From positions 1 to 32,372 of IMG/VR virus record IMGVR_UViG_3300033144_001600: DNA of 32,372 nucleotides. One strand, given 5' to 3'. Below the pieces are notes generated by a model that was given only the letters and a program-made list of their open reading frames with translations, was not told the origin of the DNA and made no database searches. Both the position numbers and the translations under genes were made by a program. Every line of letters starts with the position of its first letter. Position 1 is the stretch's first letter. This stretch comes from a virus. Shown piece after piece: positions 14,095-22,059 of this stretch.

Positions 14095-16814
14095 TAGTTT
14101 CTCCGATCATCCCTGCGTGGTAGCCACTGCATGGTTACGCCACGCAAGGTGTGGCTTTTATCACTGCTTGAATCGCTTCTAAGGTAGACGGCGGCGTTCA
14201 CGCCCTCGCCCTCCAGTTTTTGTTGCGGGATGCCGGATGTCGGCTTATCCCAGACAAACGCATCCCAGTTAAAATCCTCGTAATATCCGCCGGCTTCATC
14301 GGTCGAAAAGTCCAGTTCATCGGCCAGATTAAATCCATCATCGTCAAAGTCGTACTCGATTTGTCCGACCAGAGTAAGCGCCCCTGACAGCGTTGCATCC
14401 ACCCGGGCCTGCTGGTACTTTTTCATACGTCCCGGGGATTTAGAGTGATACAGAACAGTACGCATGAACGCGCTGATTTGAGCACCATCGAAGCTGGTCC
14501 CTGCCTCAAGTTCATACACAAAGCCATCTTCGGCGCCGACAAATATTCGCTCTCCGCCAGTCGTGTCCTCTTCGGAGCAAGCCACATTCGCCACAAAAGG
14601 AAACTCCAGTGGCATGTGCCCGGATACCTTGTGACCACTAAAGCCAATCGACACAACCCGGCCATCATCAAAGTAGCAGCGGTAGATGTTCTGGTTACGC
14701 AGCAGGTGGCTGCACTTCACCTGCGAGTTTTGGATAAGATCTACCACCAACGGCTGGATCAGTTCGCTAACAGTGTTCTCTAAGAAATTTACCGAGCCGG
14801 ATCGTTGCTGCTGCAGCACCGTTGTAAAGCCGCGATCATCGAAGTAGCAGCCCAACCCTATCCGCTGCAGGCTCCATTCATGCGAGCCTGCGTTGACGTT
14901 AAACTCATCGAGTTGGAAGTTTGCCCGGGTGGTGCCCTGCAGCACATAAGTCTGATCTCGCGTGAAAATGAACAGGCTGTTGCCGACCTCTTCATTAAAG
15001 CCTGATATCTCGTCGCCTACACCGATCTCTGAGGCGCCTGTAATAACCGTGAAGCTCAGCGGTACGCCATCACCGGATAGCTGCACGGATCCGCCGGCAA
15101 AGGCAAGGAACAGGTGCCCGTTATGAGCCGCCAGATGTGTCGGAGTATCCACGGTCATGCCGGTTTCGATCTGCGTGAACACGCCTTCATCCTTATCAAA
15201 CTCAAAGGCGAAGTTCTTGCCGTCCACGCCATACATGCGATAGCTGTCTGAATGGCCGTAAAAGTTGTAGCTGCGAAACTCGTAGCGACCGCCAGCCACC
15301 AAGACAGGCACCGCGCTCGCACCATCAGCATCAGCAATTCTGCTGGCACTCACCAGCAAGACATCATCGTTCACAATGGGTCCGTTCGTAATCGTACCCA
15401 GCACCAGATAACCAACGGCATCAACACCCCACGTCCCGGACGTTTTAACGATGCGTTTTATTTCTGCGCTCTTCGTGCCTGATGTAACCGTAACCGAGTC
15501 GCCTTCGATTGGCTCCGTGCCGTCGCCGGCATCAAAATGCACCACGTCATTTAGCGTAATTTGACTCCAGCCCGAAATACCAGACTCCCACATATCGCAG
15601 GCCGTCGCTCCAACATTATCGCGAAACGCATACACAGTACCTTCGTGCATCCAGACGCCGCGAACAGGGCCAGACCCGGTTGGTGCATCTGCATCACTCT
15701 CGATTGCATCTACCAGCGCCTTGTATTCTGCATCTAGCGTCGGATTGGTTTCTGAGTTGGTGGTGTTTATGCCAATACCTTGGCCGAAAACTGACGCTAA
15801 AACATCAAGATCTTCATCATCAGTATAGGGATCACCCGTAATAGTTGCTGTCCGTAGAACCAGATTACCGCTATTGACGTTCTTTGCAGTGGTGGTGGTA
15901 TTGACGTAGCCGAAACCGCCAGATGGCACAGACTCACTGCCTACGACCACCATCACTCCTGTCATATACATATAATTCCACTGTGGTTCGAGGAACCCGA
16001 CGCTCTGGACTAGACCAAACGACGCTAATGCCTCTATCGCCACTTCGCTTACCCACCACCATCGATACACATCGTCGGACACCAGTTCTAAACCATAATC
16101 AGCAACCGCGCTATTCACGCTCCATATAGTTTTTGTCTTCATATCAAAACCCACTGATGGGCTGCCACCAGATGGAAAAGTAGTTACGGGAGTAGCTATA
16201 GAAGCGCCGAATCTCTCAAGGCCATCAGTATCGCTATATTTGGCATAGCCTGACACATACACGGCATCACCTATCTCAAGTGAAAAAACATCATAATCTG
16301 TATCAACGCGAGTCAAACTCACTGAGTTATTTCTCGTAACCCTCTGCAGGTGTGAGGTCACACCGTTATTCCACACTAAGTCGTCCTTTATAATCTCTGC
16401 GCCAAGCGTATCCCAGTAAGCATTCTCAAAATCTTCATTGTGCAAAACATCGTTGGTGCCAAATCCACCATCAGCCGTATAGGTCAGTACCTCCCCGAGC
16501 GCGCCTGATGAGCCTCCATTGATAATATCGCCTGACAATAACGCTGGGTCAGTTGCCGCACCATACGACAGCAAATCGTAATTCCCCTCCCCAATTAGTG
16601 TTCCATCAAACGCCAGATAGCCACCCACGCGCCGGTAGCCGCCGGCAAAGCCCATTTCATAATTGAGGGCACCTTGGCATTGCCCGGGCTCGACCGATAG
16701 TGGTGAATCAATCAGATTCAGACCACCAGTGAAGTCAAAGCGATCATTGGTCTGGCGGCCAACTCTAGGTAGTCGCCTTTTCCTGTCTCTCCGTGCTGTA
16801 GTGAGGCTCTTCAA
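14094..16814 (-). CDS. Tail nozzle / stabilisation-like protein with inserted lectin-type domain (906 aa)
   Basis: The start is a TTG (16814-16812) with a GGAGG site 6 bases upstream. No ATG is near. The N-terminus FDFTGGLNLIDSPLSVEPGQCQGALNYEM...GYRRVGGYLAF matches the family of short-tail nozzle/DNA-stabilisation proteins. The region from about residue 385 (VRGVWMHEGTVYAFRDN) to 870 has the repeated strand pattern of a beta-propeller (LFLAFAGGSVQLSGDG, LFIFTRDQTYVLQGT, IFVGAEDGFVYELEAGT). It ends with ITLRGV-type closing strands. Residues about 125-300 interrupt this with a jelly-roll-like module (NAYWDTLGAEII...VYVSGYAKYSD...YRWWWVSE) resembling phage carbohydrate-binding modules. It lies next to the adaptor gene, as expected for tail assembly. 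Confidence 0.85.
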   Translation of the reverse strand: MKSLTTARRDRKRRLPRVGRQTNDRFDFTGGLNLIDSPLSVEPGQCQGALNYEMGFAGGYRRVGGYLAFDGTLIGEGNYDLLSYGAATDPALLSGDIINGGSSGALGEVLTYTADGGFGTNDVLHNEDFENAYWDTLGAEIIKDDLVWNNGVTSHLQRVTRNNSVSLTRVDTDYDVFSLEIGDAVYVSGYAKYSDTDGLERFGASIATPVTTFPSGGSPSVGFDMKTKTIWSVNSAVADYGLELVSDDVYRWWWVSEVAIEALASFGLVQSVGFLEPQWNYMYMTGVMVVVGSESVPSGGFGYVNTTTTAKNVNSGNLVLRTATITGDPYTDDEDLDVLASVFGQGIGINTTNSETNPTLDAEYKALVDAIESDADAPTGSGPVRGVWMHEGTVYAFRDNVGATACDMWESGISGWSQITLNDVVHFDAGDGTEPIEGDSVTVTSGTKSAEIKRIVKTSGTWGVDAVGYLVLGTITNGPIVNDDVLLVSASRIADADGASAVPVLVAGGRYEFRSYNFYGHSDSYRMYGVDGKNFAFEFDKDEGVFTQIETGMTVDTPTHLAAHNGHLFLAFAGGSVQLSGDGVPLSFTVITGASEIGVGDEISGFNEEVGNSLFIFTRDQTYVLQGTTRANFQLDEFNVNAGSHEWSLQRIGLGCYFDDRGFTTVLQQQRSGSVNFLENTVSELIQPLVVDLIQNSQVKCSHLLRNQNIYRCYFDDGRVVSIGFSGHKVSGHMPLEFPFVANVACSEEDTTGGERIFVGAEDGFVYELEAGTSFDGAQISAFMRTVLYHSKSPGRMKKYQQARVDATLSGALTLVGQIEYDFDDDGFNLADELDFSTDEAGGYYEDFNWDAFVWDKPTSGIPQQKLEGEGVNAAVYLRSDSSSDKSHTLRGVTMQWLPRRDDRRN

Positions 16815-17564
16815 TTAGGGCCTCCATCGAGTACCGCGATCACCAATATCATCGAATCCGGGAACGTCGATCACCAGTGGAATGTCCTGTGAGTACTGGT
16901 CATCAAACTCGCCACCGGGTAACTGATCGGTTTGCAGTTTGGACAGAAGGTAATCGTATTCGGCCTCCATGCCGCTGATGACCTCGGCCGCAGCTTCCTT
17001 ATTGCCGTACTTGATCGCCGCCTCACAGATGATCAGGCGATGAAAAGTTTCCGGCATTTCCGGGATATCGTTATTAGCCGCCAGAAGCGCCGGTCGCTTG
17101 TAGAACTCTGCGGTAAGCGCATAGGTCGAATTGCAGGGTACATTGAGCAGCAGGCTGCCATCGCGCTTTTGCGTGATGATGGATGGTTTGGTGTTGGTTG
17201 AGGGTGGTCCCGGTAACACATCAGCGCGAAAATCTTCCCACGACAGGTAGGACAGCGGGCCCGCTGATGTCAGGCTGCGATCAATCCAGAAACTTGAGCG
17301 ATCCCATCTTTTTGCGACCTCTTGGCCAGAGTGAACAGGAACAGCGTCGGACCCAATCGACAGCGTTTCGGCATACTCAACTGACAAATATCGCCAGTCA
17401 CTCCACATCAGGTTGATGTTGTTGTTGGCCTTGATGATCCAGTTGACGGCATTCCATAACTGCCCCTTTTGGCCGCTCACACTCTCCGGAACTGTGGCGC
17501 CCTGATTGGCGCCACCTATGCCCAGCTCAGTGACCAGCTCCTGTACGAGCGTCAAAAAGTTCAT
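16815..17564 (-). CDS. Head-to-tail adaptor protein (249 aa)
   Basis: I use the ATG at 17564. A GTG one codon earlier is also possible. The protein starts with a helix (FLTLVQELVTELGI), then WNAVNWIIKANNNINLMWSDWRYL, a signature of the adaptor family placed between the portal and nozzle in many short-tailed phages. Further conserved-type elements are the strand region SLLLNVPCNSTYALTAEFYKRP and PEMPETFHRLIICEAAIKYG, a helix repeated in adaptor proteins. The gene ends one base before the TTG of the nozzle gene, whose ribosome site lies inside its last codons, so the two are coupled. The stoichiometric partners would be the portal ring and the nozzle. Confidence 0.85.
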   Translation of the reverse strand: MNFLTLVQELVTELGIGGANQGATVPESVSGQKGQLWNAVNWIIKANNNINLMWSDWRYLSVEYAETLSIGSDAVPVHSGQEVAKRWDRSSFWIDRSLTSAGPLSYLSWEDFRADVLPGPPSTNTKPSIITQKRDGSLLLNVPCNSTYALTAEFYKRPALLAANNDIPEMPETFHRLIICEAAIKYGNKEAAAEVISGMEAEYDYLLSKLQTDQLPGGEFDDQYSQDIPLVIDVPGFDDIGDRGTRWRP

Positions 17565-17575
17565 CACCCACCACC

Positions 17576-17887
17576 TTATCCAGCCAAAAGTAATTCAATA
17601 TTCTTAGCCTTGGAGCCAGCGCCAGTGATGTACTCAAGGCCGGCGTTGATCACTAGCTTTTTAATCTGACTGACGTGCAGGGCCTGCAGTTCCTCGCGCG
17701 TTACTTTGCCGTCATCCGTTGCCGGCGTAGGTGTAGGCGTAGGTGCAGCGTCTGCTGCAACAGGCGGTGCACCGATCTCGCGATCATCACCACCAAAGCA
17801 AACGCCATCCTGAAAATGCACAGAGCCATCGCTGGCACCGACCACTACTCCAAACTTTCTGGATCGGTCAAGGATCTTAGTCGTCAT
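17576..17887 (-). CDS. Head-associated protein with C-terminal HeH/LEM-like helix pair (103 aa)
   Basis: The ATG at 17887 overlaps the upstream TAA and has a GGAG site 6 bases upstream. Earlier in-frame starts lie inside the neighbour. Residues 1-45 form a short beta domain (KFGVVVGASDGSVHFQDGVCFGGDD). Residues about 47-63 are an Ala/Pro/Thr linker. Residues 64-103 (REELQALHVSQIKKLVINAGLEYITGAGSKAKNIELLLAG) form two helices joined by an extended loop, as in the HeH/LEM or SAP-like fold common in small phage head proteins. It sits between head and tail genes. Confidence 0.75.
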   Translation of the reverse strand: MTTKILDRSRKFGVVVGASDGSVHFQDGVCFGGDDREIGAPPVAADAAPTPTPTPATDDGKVTREELQALHVSQIKKLVINAGLEYITGAGSKAKNIELLLAG

Positions 17888-18125
17888 ACGGTTCTCCCAT
17901 GGGAGTGCGGAACGCAATCCCTTCTTTAAGATTTCCCGTACCAAGATCCGGGTGCATCCGAGCTATCGGACGCCGCTCGTTGATCGCGGGGTTCGGGGTG
18001 CCCATGTCATCTGGCTTGGGCGGGCGATTCGGGCCGAACTCAAAAGGATGCGGCATAGCCAGTTCATTGGCTGCGTAATCATCCTCGGATCCGTTCCCGA
18101 GTGCGTGTCTTGTGTCTTTGTCCAT
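17877..18125 (-). CDS. Small Pro/Asp-rich protein downstream of the capsid terminator (82 aa)
   Basis: I use the ATG at 18125, which has a GGAG site 6 bases upstream. An in-frame ATG at 18167 would make the terminator stem (18142-18164) code for protein and is unlikely. The product is hydrophilic and rich in Pro, Asn, Asp and Arg, with FEFGPNRPPKPDDMGTPNP and INERRPIARMHPDLG segments, and it lacks helical periodicity. It may be a flexible virion or assembly peptide. No family is recognised. The ribosome site overlaps the U-tract of the terminator, so transcripts that read through are translated. Confidence 0.65.
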   Translation of the reverse strand: MDKDTRHALGNGSEDDYAANELAMPHPFEFGPNRPPKPDDMGTPNPAINERRPIARMHPDLGTGNLKEGIAFRTPMGEPYDD

Positions 18126-18141
18126 CGGCTGCTCCAAAATA

Positions 18142-18164
18142 GCCCCGGGCGCAGTGCCCGGGGC
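18142..18164 (-). terminator. Intrinsic terminator after the capsid gene cluster
   Basis: On the minus strand a 9-bp perfect GC stem (GCCCCGGGC / GCCCGGGGC) with a 5-base loop is followed by TATTTTGG. It lies after the major capsid, paralog and tiny-gene block and before the small head genes. It would lower expression of the tail genes relative to capsid genes. The U-tract is short, so partial read-through is expected. Confidence 0.7.
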
Positions 18165-18186
18165 CATACTCAGGTCGCGCCATCAA

Positions 18187-18334
18187 TTACTTGATGGTGT
18201 GGCCGCGGCTGACTTTAACGCTCGGGTTGGCTCCGGACTTCTCGTTCTTGCCAACTGAGTGCATTCCCCTCTTTATGGCTCAAACCAGAAACTACTCCAG
18301 CGCCTTGCTTTGCGTCTCGTTTCATAGATTTCAT
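18187..18334 (-). CDS. Tiny gene after the capsid paralogs, apparently frameshifted at a G run
   Basis: An ATG at 18334 has a strong GGAGG site 8 bases upstream. As written it gives 39 residues ending at 18215 (MKSMKRDAKQGAGVVSGLS...). Dropping one G at the GGGG run near 18265-18268 joins the first 23 codons to a second frame that ends at 18187 and reads HSVGKNEKSGANPSVKVSRG. This gives a smooth 48-residue basic protein. The second frame also has its own ATG at 18264 right after AGAGGGGA, so two short overlapping genes are an alternative. No family is recognised. It may be a small capsid-associated peptide. Confidence 0.5.
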
Positions 18335-18367
18335 ATCGAAATCCTCCGTATTATCGGTCTGCTAATC

Positions 18368-18775
18368 CTACCACCAAGAAATGACAATGTTGATAAACGC
18401 GATGCCATCCGTGGATGCCTGTGTCAACACTACTTCGAGTTGCGTGATGCCTTCGGTTGCAATATCGACTACGCCCTTGCCACCTTGACCGTTATCAAAC
18501 GCCTCGGTCTCCCGGTCCATACTCAGACCGTTAGTGTCGGCCAGCGTCCCGATATTCAGCTCAGCATAGTGAGCTGCATCGCCCGCCGTGCCGATCTCGA
18601 CTTTCGCCGCACCGTCAGTAAACGTCTCGGTACACATGGCATTGATGTCATCAATTCTGCATCGAGACATCCCATCAGGGACAGGAATGGCGAATGCGTC
18701 ACTGCCAGTAGCGCCGAGGTTGTACGAGCCTAGAGAGTAGATTTGAACTCTTGGATTGTCGTAGCTGTTACTCAT
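18368..18775 (-). CDS. Capsid-associated small protein, tandem paralog 2 (135 aa)
   Basis: The ATG at 18775 has a GGGAGGG site just upstream. Longer in-frame starts lie inside paralog 1. It starts SNSYDNPRVQIYSLGSYNLG and ends INIVISWW, and shares about three quarters of its residues with the next gene upstream. The middle is beta-rich with a conserved stretch HYAELNIGTL..., DRETEAFDNGQGGKG, ITQLEVVLT. It lies directly after the major capsid gene, the usual place for decoration or capsid-stabilising proteins. That role is inferred. It has one Cys in the VSRCRIDDIN-type segment and another in MCTETF. Confidence 0.8.
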   Translation of the reverse strand: MSNSYDNPRVQIYSLGSYNLGATGSDAFAIPVPDGMSRCRIDDINAMCTETFTDGAAKVEIGTAGDAAHYAELNIGTLADTNGLSMDRETEAFDNGQGGKGVVDIATEGITQLEVVLTQASTDGIAFINIVISWW

Positions 18776-18785
18776 ATCGCCCTCC

Positions 18786-19187
18786 CTACCACCACGAAAT
18801 AACAATGTTGGTGAAACCGATGCCGGTCGTGGTTGACGTAGTGAGAACCACTTCAAGCTGTGTGATGCTCTCCGTCGCGATGTCAATCACGCCTTTACCT
18901 CCCTGACCGTTGTCAAACGCCTCAGTTTCCCGGTCCATGCTGATACCGTCAGTATCCCCAAGTGTCCCGATATTCAGTTCGGCGTAGTGATTTGGATCGC
19001 CACTGGTGCCGATCTCGACTTTACCGCCAGCCGTGAAAACCTCGGTACACCCCACGTTGATGTCATCAATTCGACACCGTGACACGCCATCAGGAACGGG
19101 GATTGCGAATGCGTCACCAGCATTGGCAAAGTCAAATTGACCAAGACCGTAGGTTTGCACCCTCGGATTGTCGTAACTGTTACTCAT
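18786..19187 (-). CDS. Capsid-associated small protein, tandem paralog 1 (133 aa)
   Basis: The ATG at 19187 follows a GGAGAG site right after the major capsid stop. The sequence begins SNSYDNPRVQTYGLGQFDFA and ends TNIVISWW. It aligns along its whole length with paralog 2, with small indels around residues 20 and 52. The shared core is beta-rich and ends in a Trp pair, a compact single-domain protein without membrane segments. Placement between the major capsid gene and its own copy suggests a decoration or cement protein on the capsid surface. A two-gene set may give hetero-oligomers or two site types. Confidence 0.8.
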   Translation of the reverse strand: MSNSYDNPRVQTYGLGQFDFANAGDAFAIPVPDGVSRCRIDDINVGCTEVFTAGGKVEIGTSGDPNHYAELNIGTLGDTDGISMDRETEAFDNGQGGKGVIDIATESITQLEVVLTTSTTTGIGFTNIVISWW

Positions 19188-19199
19188 AACGACTCTCCT

Positions 19200-20189
19200 T
19201 TAAGCGGCAGATTCCCACTTACAGATACGCGCTTGAACTGCGTCTGCCAAGTGGATAATGCCGAAACCGCCGAGGTAGTACCATGCCACACCCCTTGACC
19301 GGCCGAAGTCCGTTGGGATCTTACCGCGAATTTCCTCGGGGATCGCCAGAGCTTCTGCCACCGTATCTTCACCCAAGAAGAACACCCAGTCGGACTTGCC
19401 GTTATCCCATGCGTCCGCCACCCTAAAGGTGTAGGTCGCAGAATCAACAGCGCCGCCCTTGGCTACGTGTGTCTGCTCGGTGAAACGAATGCCTTCATAG
19501 CGCCCAATCTCGCCGTTCATTATGAACGAGAAGCCGGTCTCGACGTACTGGTGTACGGGTTCGAGATCCTTACGGAGTGCGCGGAAGGTTGTTGGACGGC
19601 CGATAGCGTAATAATCGTCGGCCATGTAAGGCGGGATGTCCCGTTCCTTCATGCCGTCAACAATCGAGCCGATGTGAAGTTTTCCGAGTGCGACGTTATT
19701 GGTGATACTGCAACCACCTTCCTCGAAAACCACGACCTCGACATCTGCGCCAGTGCTTGCTGGCGCGACCGTGAGGGGCGTCAGGTTGAACTGGTTGAAT
19801 GCCGCGCCGTCGAGAGTTTTCTTGGCGTCGTTCTTGAGAACCTTGTGAATAATTTCACTGACAGGCTGCTTGCTCAGATTGTCCAGCTTTCCGCTGTACG
19901 GTACTGAGTTGCCGTATTCAGTGATCGTGAGCTGACCCTGAGTGATCGTGTAATTGGTCTCAGGCATTGCTTCCTGCTCGTCCAGAGCATCGCCGCCTGT
20001 TGCTACATCACTGTAGACATTCCAATGGAACAATTCACCCTTGCCCAGCCCCTTGTCGGTGGCGTCTTTTGCATCACAGAAGTTGCGAAAACGAACAACA
20101 GGCTGCAGTGCAGTCCGCATTACGTTCGTCAGCTCATCGGTGTACATGTAGCCGCCGAGAGCGGATACCGCCCAAAGTTGACCAGCCAT
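19200..20189 (-). CDS. Major capsid protein, N4-gp56-family-like (329 aa)
   Basis: It forms the icosahedral shell with an HK97-type fold. I chose the ATG at 20189 because an AAGGAG site lies 6 bases upstream. The longer frame to 20303 overlaps the scaffold gene. Family-like features are an N-terminal arm (MYTDELTNVMRTALQPVVRFRNFCD), then a region TQGQLTITEYGNSVPYSGKLDNLS (about residues 85-110, the EYG...SxKL pattern of the N4-gp56 family). Next come a helical spine (KQPVSEIIHKVLKNDAKKTLDGA) and a late strand set IRFTEQTHVAKGGAVDSATYTF. The preceding gene looks like a scaffold, and the following genes are small capsid-associated proteins, which is the standard order. Confidence 0.92.
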   Translation of the reverse strand: MAGQLWAVSALGGYMYTDELTNVMRTALQPVVRFRNFCDAKDATDKGLGKGELFHWNVYSDVATGGDALDEQEAMPETNYTITQGQLTITEYGNSVPYSGKLDNLSKQPVSEIIHKVLKNDAKKTLDGAAFNQFNLTPLTVAPASTGADVEVVVFEEGGCSITNNVALGKLHIGSIVDGMKERDIPPYMADDYYAIGRPTTFRALRKDLEPVHQYVETGFSFIMNGEIGRYEGIRFTEQTHVAKGGAVDSATYTFRVADAWDNGKSDWVFFLGEDTVAEALAIPEEIRGKIPTDFGRSRGVAWYYLGGFGIIHLADAVQARICKWESAA

Positions 20190-20223
20190 ACATAACTCCT
20201 TCCGTGGGTTACATGTGTCGGGC

Positions 20224-21567
20224 CTATTGCTTTGGTTGGCCTCGACTTTCAACGCGCATACGTTGAATGTAACCCGAGTTCGATTCAGTTTTCTGCTCAG
20301 CAACTGGTGTATCTGAGAATCGCCCGGAGGCAGGGATTAGAGGCTGTACGACTGTTCGTGACTTTAGCGCCATGCGACCCGCCAGATCTGTGCCCGGTTG
20401 TGGTGCGGCCGGGATAACGGTAGTCACTGGTTCAAGTATCGGCGCGGGCTGCGGCGCTGGCGTTTGCTCCCCAAAGACATCGGCACGAACTCTCATGCCT
20501 GCTTCTCTGGTGATTTCGGCCAGTGGTCGCCCATACATAATTGGCTCAGCAGAAACTTCCTGCACCATATTGTATGTTGCGGTCCTGAGTACTCCGGACT
20601 GTAGATCCGAGAACTCTTCGACGAAAACAGTGTTGGCATCAAGCCGTTCCTTCTCTTTTGCATTAGCTCGCTGTATGGCGAGCTGTTGCTCTTGAGGGGT
20701 CGGCCCCTGCTCTACGGGTGTCACAGCTACATGCTGAACAGACCGTGTAACATCATCCTTAAATGATGTCAGGACCTCCGCAGCCTCGGTAATGGCTGCC
20801 TCTCGATCCCCGCTGTACATTGCGCCAACCAATCGCTCGGCCGCGTTCTGCACATTAACCGTATCGCCCTGATCGCCGGTAGGTGGTAGATCTGGCTCCG
20901 CAGTCGGTCGTGCTGTGGCCTGCGGTTGCTGCACATTCGCAGCTCTGGTTTGAAGCTCTTGATCGTATTGTCGGAGACTCGCCTCGTAGGTAGAGATCCG
21001 CTTCATACGTTCATCGGCTGCCACTGTCTTTTGGTAAGTAGCGATACCGCCTGCAGCATTTACTTCTGCCGTGGGCACTTCCCGCTTTTCACCATAGATA
21101 ACGATAGTAACCGTTTCGTTATTGGGGTCAAGTGCTGGTTGCGCAGGATCAGCAATCGGTGTGGCAGGTTGCGTGATCTGTTCCGGAGCTGCGCCGGTCT
21201 CTACCCAACCCTCTTTTAGCTCGCCATTACCATCGAAAGGATCCGTCTTGTTGTCTGGATCCATGCCGGCAGCTTCTGCATTCATGCGAGCGATGTGCGC
21301 TCGTTGCTCTGGCGTTGCCTCTTCGGAATCCACGGCATCCTGAATGTCGCGAGTCTCTTTGGCCTTCGAGTAAATGTCGTCGCGGCTTAACTCCCCGGGC
21401 TTTTCGGAGACCGTCTGCCCGGGCTCATGGACCTCGGGATCACCTTCCGGCTCTATCGAATGGCCGGCTGATTCGCCGTCGAGCATATCAGTATGATCTA
21501 CGGGCTCGCCCGGGGTAACGATCTCCTGTGTGCCTGAGTCGATGTCTTGTTTTGCTGGTGCGTTCAT
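20224..21567 (-). CDS. Scaffold-like capsid assembly protein (447 aa)
   Basis: It starts at the ATG at 21567, two bases after the stop of the upstream gene, and ends just ahead of the major capsid gene. The first 160 residues are acidic and disordered (Glu, Asp, Pro, Gly). Residues 165-225 (AEVNAAGGIATYQKTVAADERMKRISTYEASLRQYDQELQTRAAN) are a long amphipathic helix. A second helical block follows (AERLVGAMYSGDREAAITEAAEVLTSF and QRANAKEKERLDANTVFVEEF). The tail is basic (SGYIQRMRVESRGQPKQ), as scaffolds have to contact the coat. Acidic N-terminus, central coiled coil, basic C-terminus and position all fit an internal scaffold. It is not similar enough to name a family. Confidence 0.85.
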   Translation of the reverse strand: MNAPAKQDIDSGTQEIVTPGEPVDHTDMLDGESAGHSIEPEGDPEVHEPGQTVSEKPGELSRDDIYSKAKETRDIQDAVDSEEATPEQRAHIARMNAEAAGMDPDNKTDPFDGNGELKEGWVETGAAPEQITQPATPIADPAQPALDPNNETVTIVIYGEKREVPTAEVNAAGGIATYQKTVAADERMKRISTYEASLRQYDQELQTRAANVQQPQATARPTAEPDLPPTGDQGDTVNVQNAAERLVGAMYSGDREAAITEAAEVLTSFKDDVTRSVQHVAVTPVEQGPTPQEQQLAIQRANAKEKERLDANTVFVEEFSDLQSGVLRTATYNMVQEVSAEPIMYGRPLAEITREAGMRVRADVFGEQTPAPQPAPILEPVTTVIPAAPQPGTDLAGRMALKSRTVVQPLIPASGRFSDTPVAEQKTESNSGYIQRMRVESRGQPKQ

Positions 21568-21569
21568 CT

Positions 21570-21971
21570 TTAGTCCTCGATGTCATGTCCCATGTCGTCC
21601 ACCGCACGTAGCTCAGTTTCAGCCTCGCGGGCGGCCTTGAATATAGCATTGACGCTGGCGACAACATCAAAATTAGCGCGCATTCTCTGATGCTCCAGAA
21701 CCAGATCATCGTCAGGAGCAAGGCCAGCAAGTGTTTTGGTTTCGGTCATCAGCGCAAAGAACTCGATGGCGTTTGCCCACATGCCGTACAGCATTGTCCG
21801 CACGACCGCGGAGTTTGCCAGATCCCCTTCGATCTGGAATTTTTTCTGCACTACCTTGAATAGCTCGATCTCTCCCTCTGATTTGAGGTTATCTCTAAGC
21901 TCACGCTCAAGCACGTCATCGCTCATCAACGATGATTGGTCTACGCCGGGGCCTCTGTCTGGCTCAGCCAT
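21570..21971 (-). CDS. Small helical protein between portal/tRNA and scaffold (133 aa)
   Basis: The ATG at 21971 has GGAGAACC upstream, in the 3' flank of the tRNA, and the stop is two bases before the scaffold ATG. The protein is almost all helix (ELRDNLKSEGEIELFKVVQKKF, VVRTMLYGMWANAIEFFALMTETKTL, FDVVASVNAIFKAAREAETEL) and acidic, with no Cys. Small helical proteins at this site in other phages serve head assembly or portal/terminase contacts. I do not recognise its family. Confidence 0.75.
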   Translation of the reverse strand: MAEPDRGPGVDQSSLMSDDVLERELRDNLKSEGEIELFKVVQKKFQIEGDLANSAVVRTMLYGMWANAIEFFALMTETKTLAGLAPDDDLVLEHQRMRANFDVVASVNAIFKAAREAETELRAVDDMGHDIED

Positions 21972-21984
21972 GTGGTTCTCCGTT

Positions 21985-22059
21985 TGGTTGCGCTGGCAGG
22001 ACTTGCACCTACGACCTCCGGGTTATGGGCCCAGCGAGCTGCTACTGCTCCACAGCGCA
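21985..22059 (-). tRNA. tRNA-Met (CAU anticodon), initiator-type (fMet-like)
   Basis: A 75-base tRNA with encoded CCA folds into a full cloverleaf: 7-bp acceptor stem (TGCGCTG/CAGCGCA), 4-bp D stem (GAGC/GCTC), 5-bp anticodon stem (CTGGG/CCCGG, one T-G pair), 5-base variable loop and 5-bp T stem. The anticodon CAT is at 22027-22025. Initiator hallmarks are three G-C pairs at the bottom of the anticodon stem, A11-U24, and a weak U1-A72 end pair in place of the C1xA72 mismatch of E. coli. Oddities are C33 instead of U33, a 7-base D loop without the usual GG, and G55 in the T loop (TGCAAGT). It fills the gap between the portal stop and the next gene. Confidence 0.9.

Noticed and set aside
18126-18167. 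Longer start (18167) for the 82-aa protein
   Set aside because: It would translate the GC-rich terminator hairpin, and the ATG at 18125 has the better ribosome site.
21985-22059. tRNA as an integration (att) site remnant
   Set aside because: A full cloverleaf with CCA exists rather than a 3' fragment, it sits in the middle of the late operon, and no integrase is visible. It is not fully excluded.
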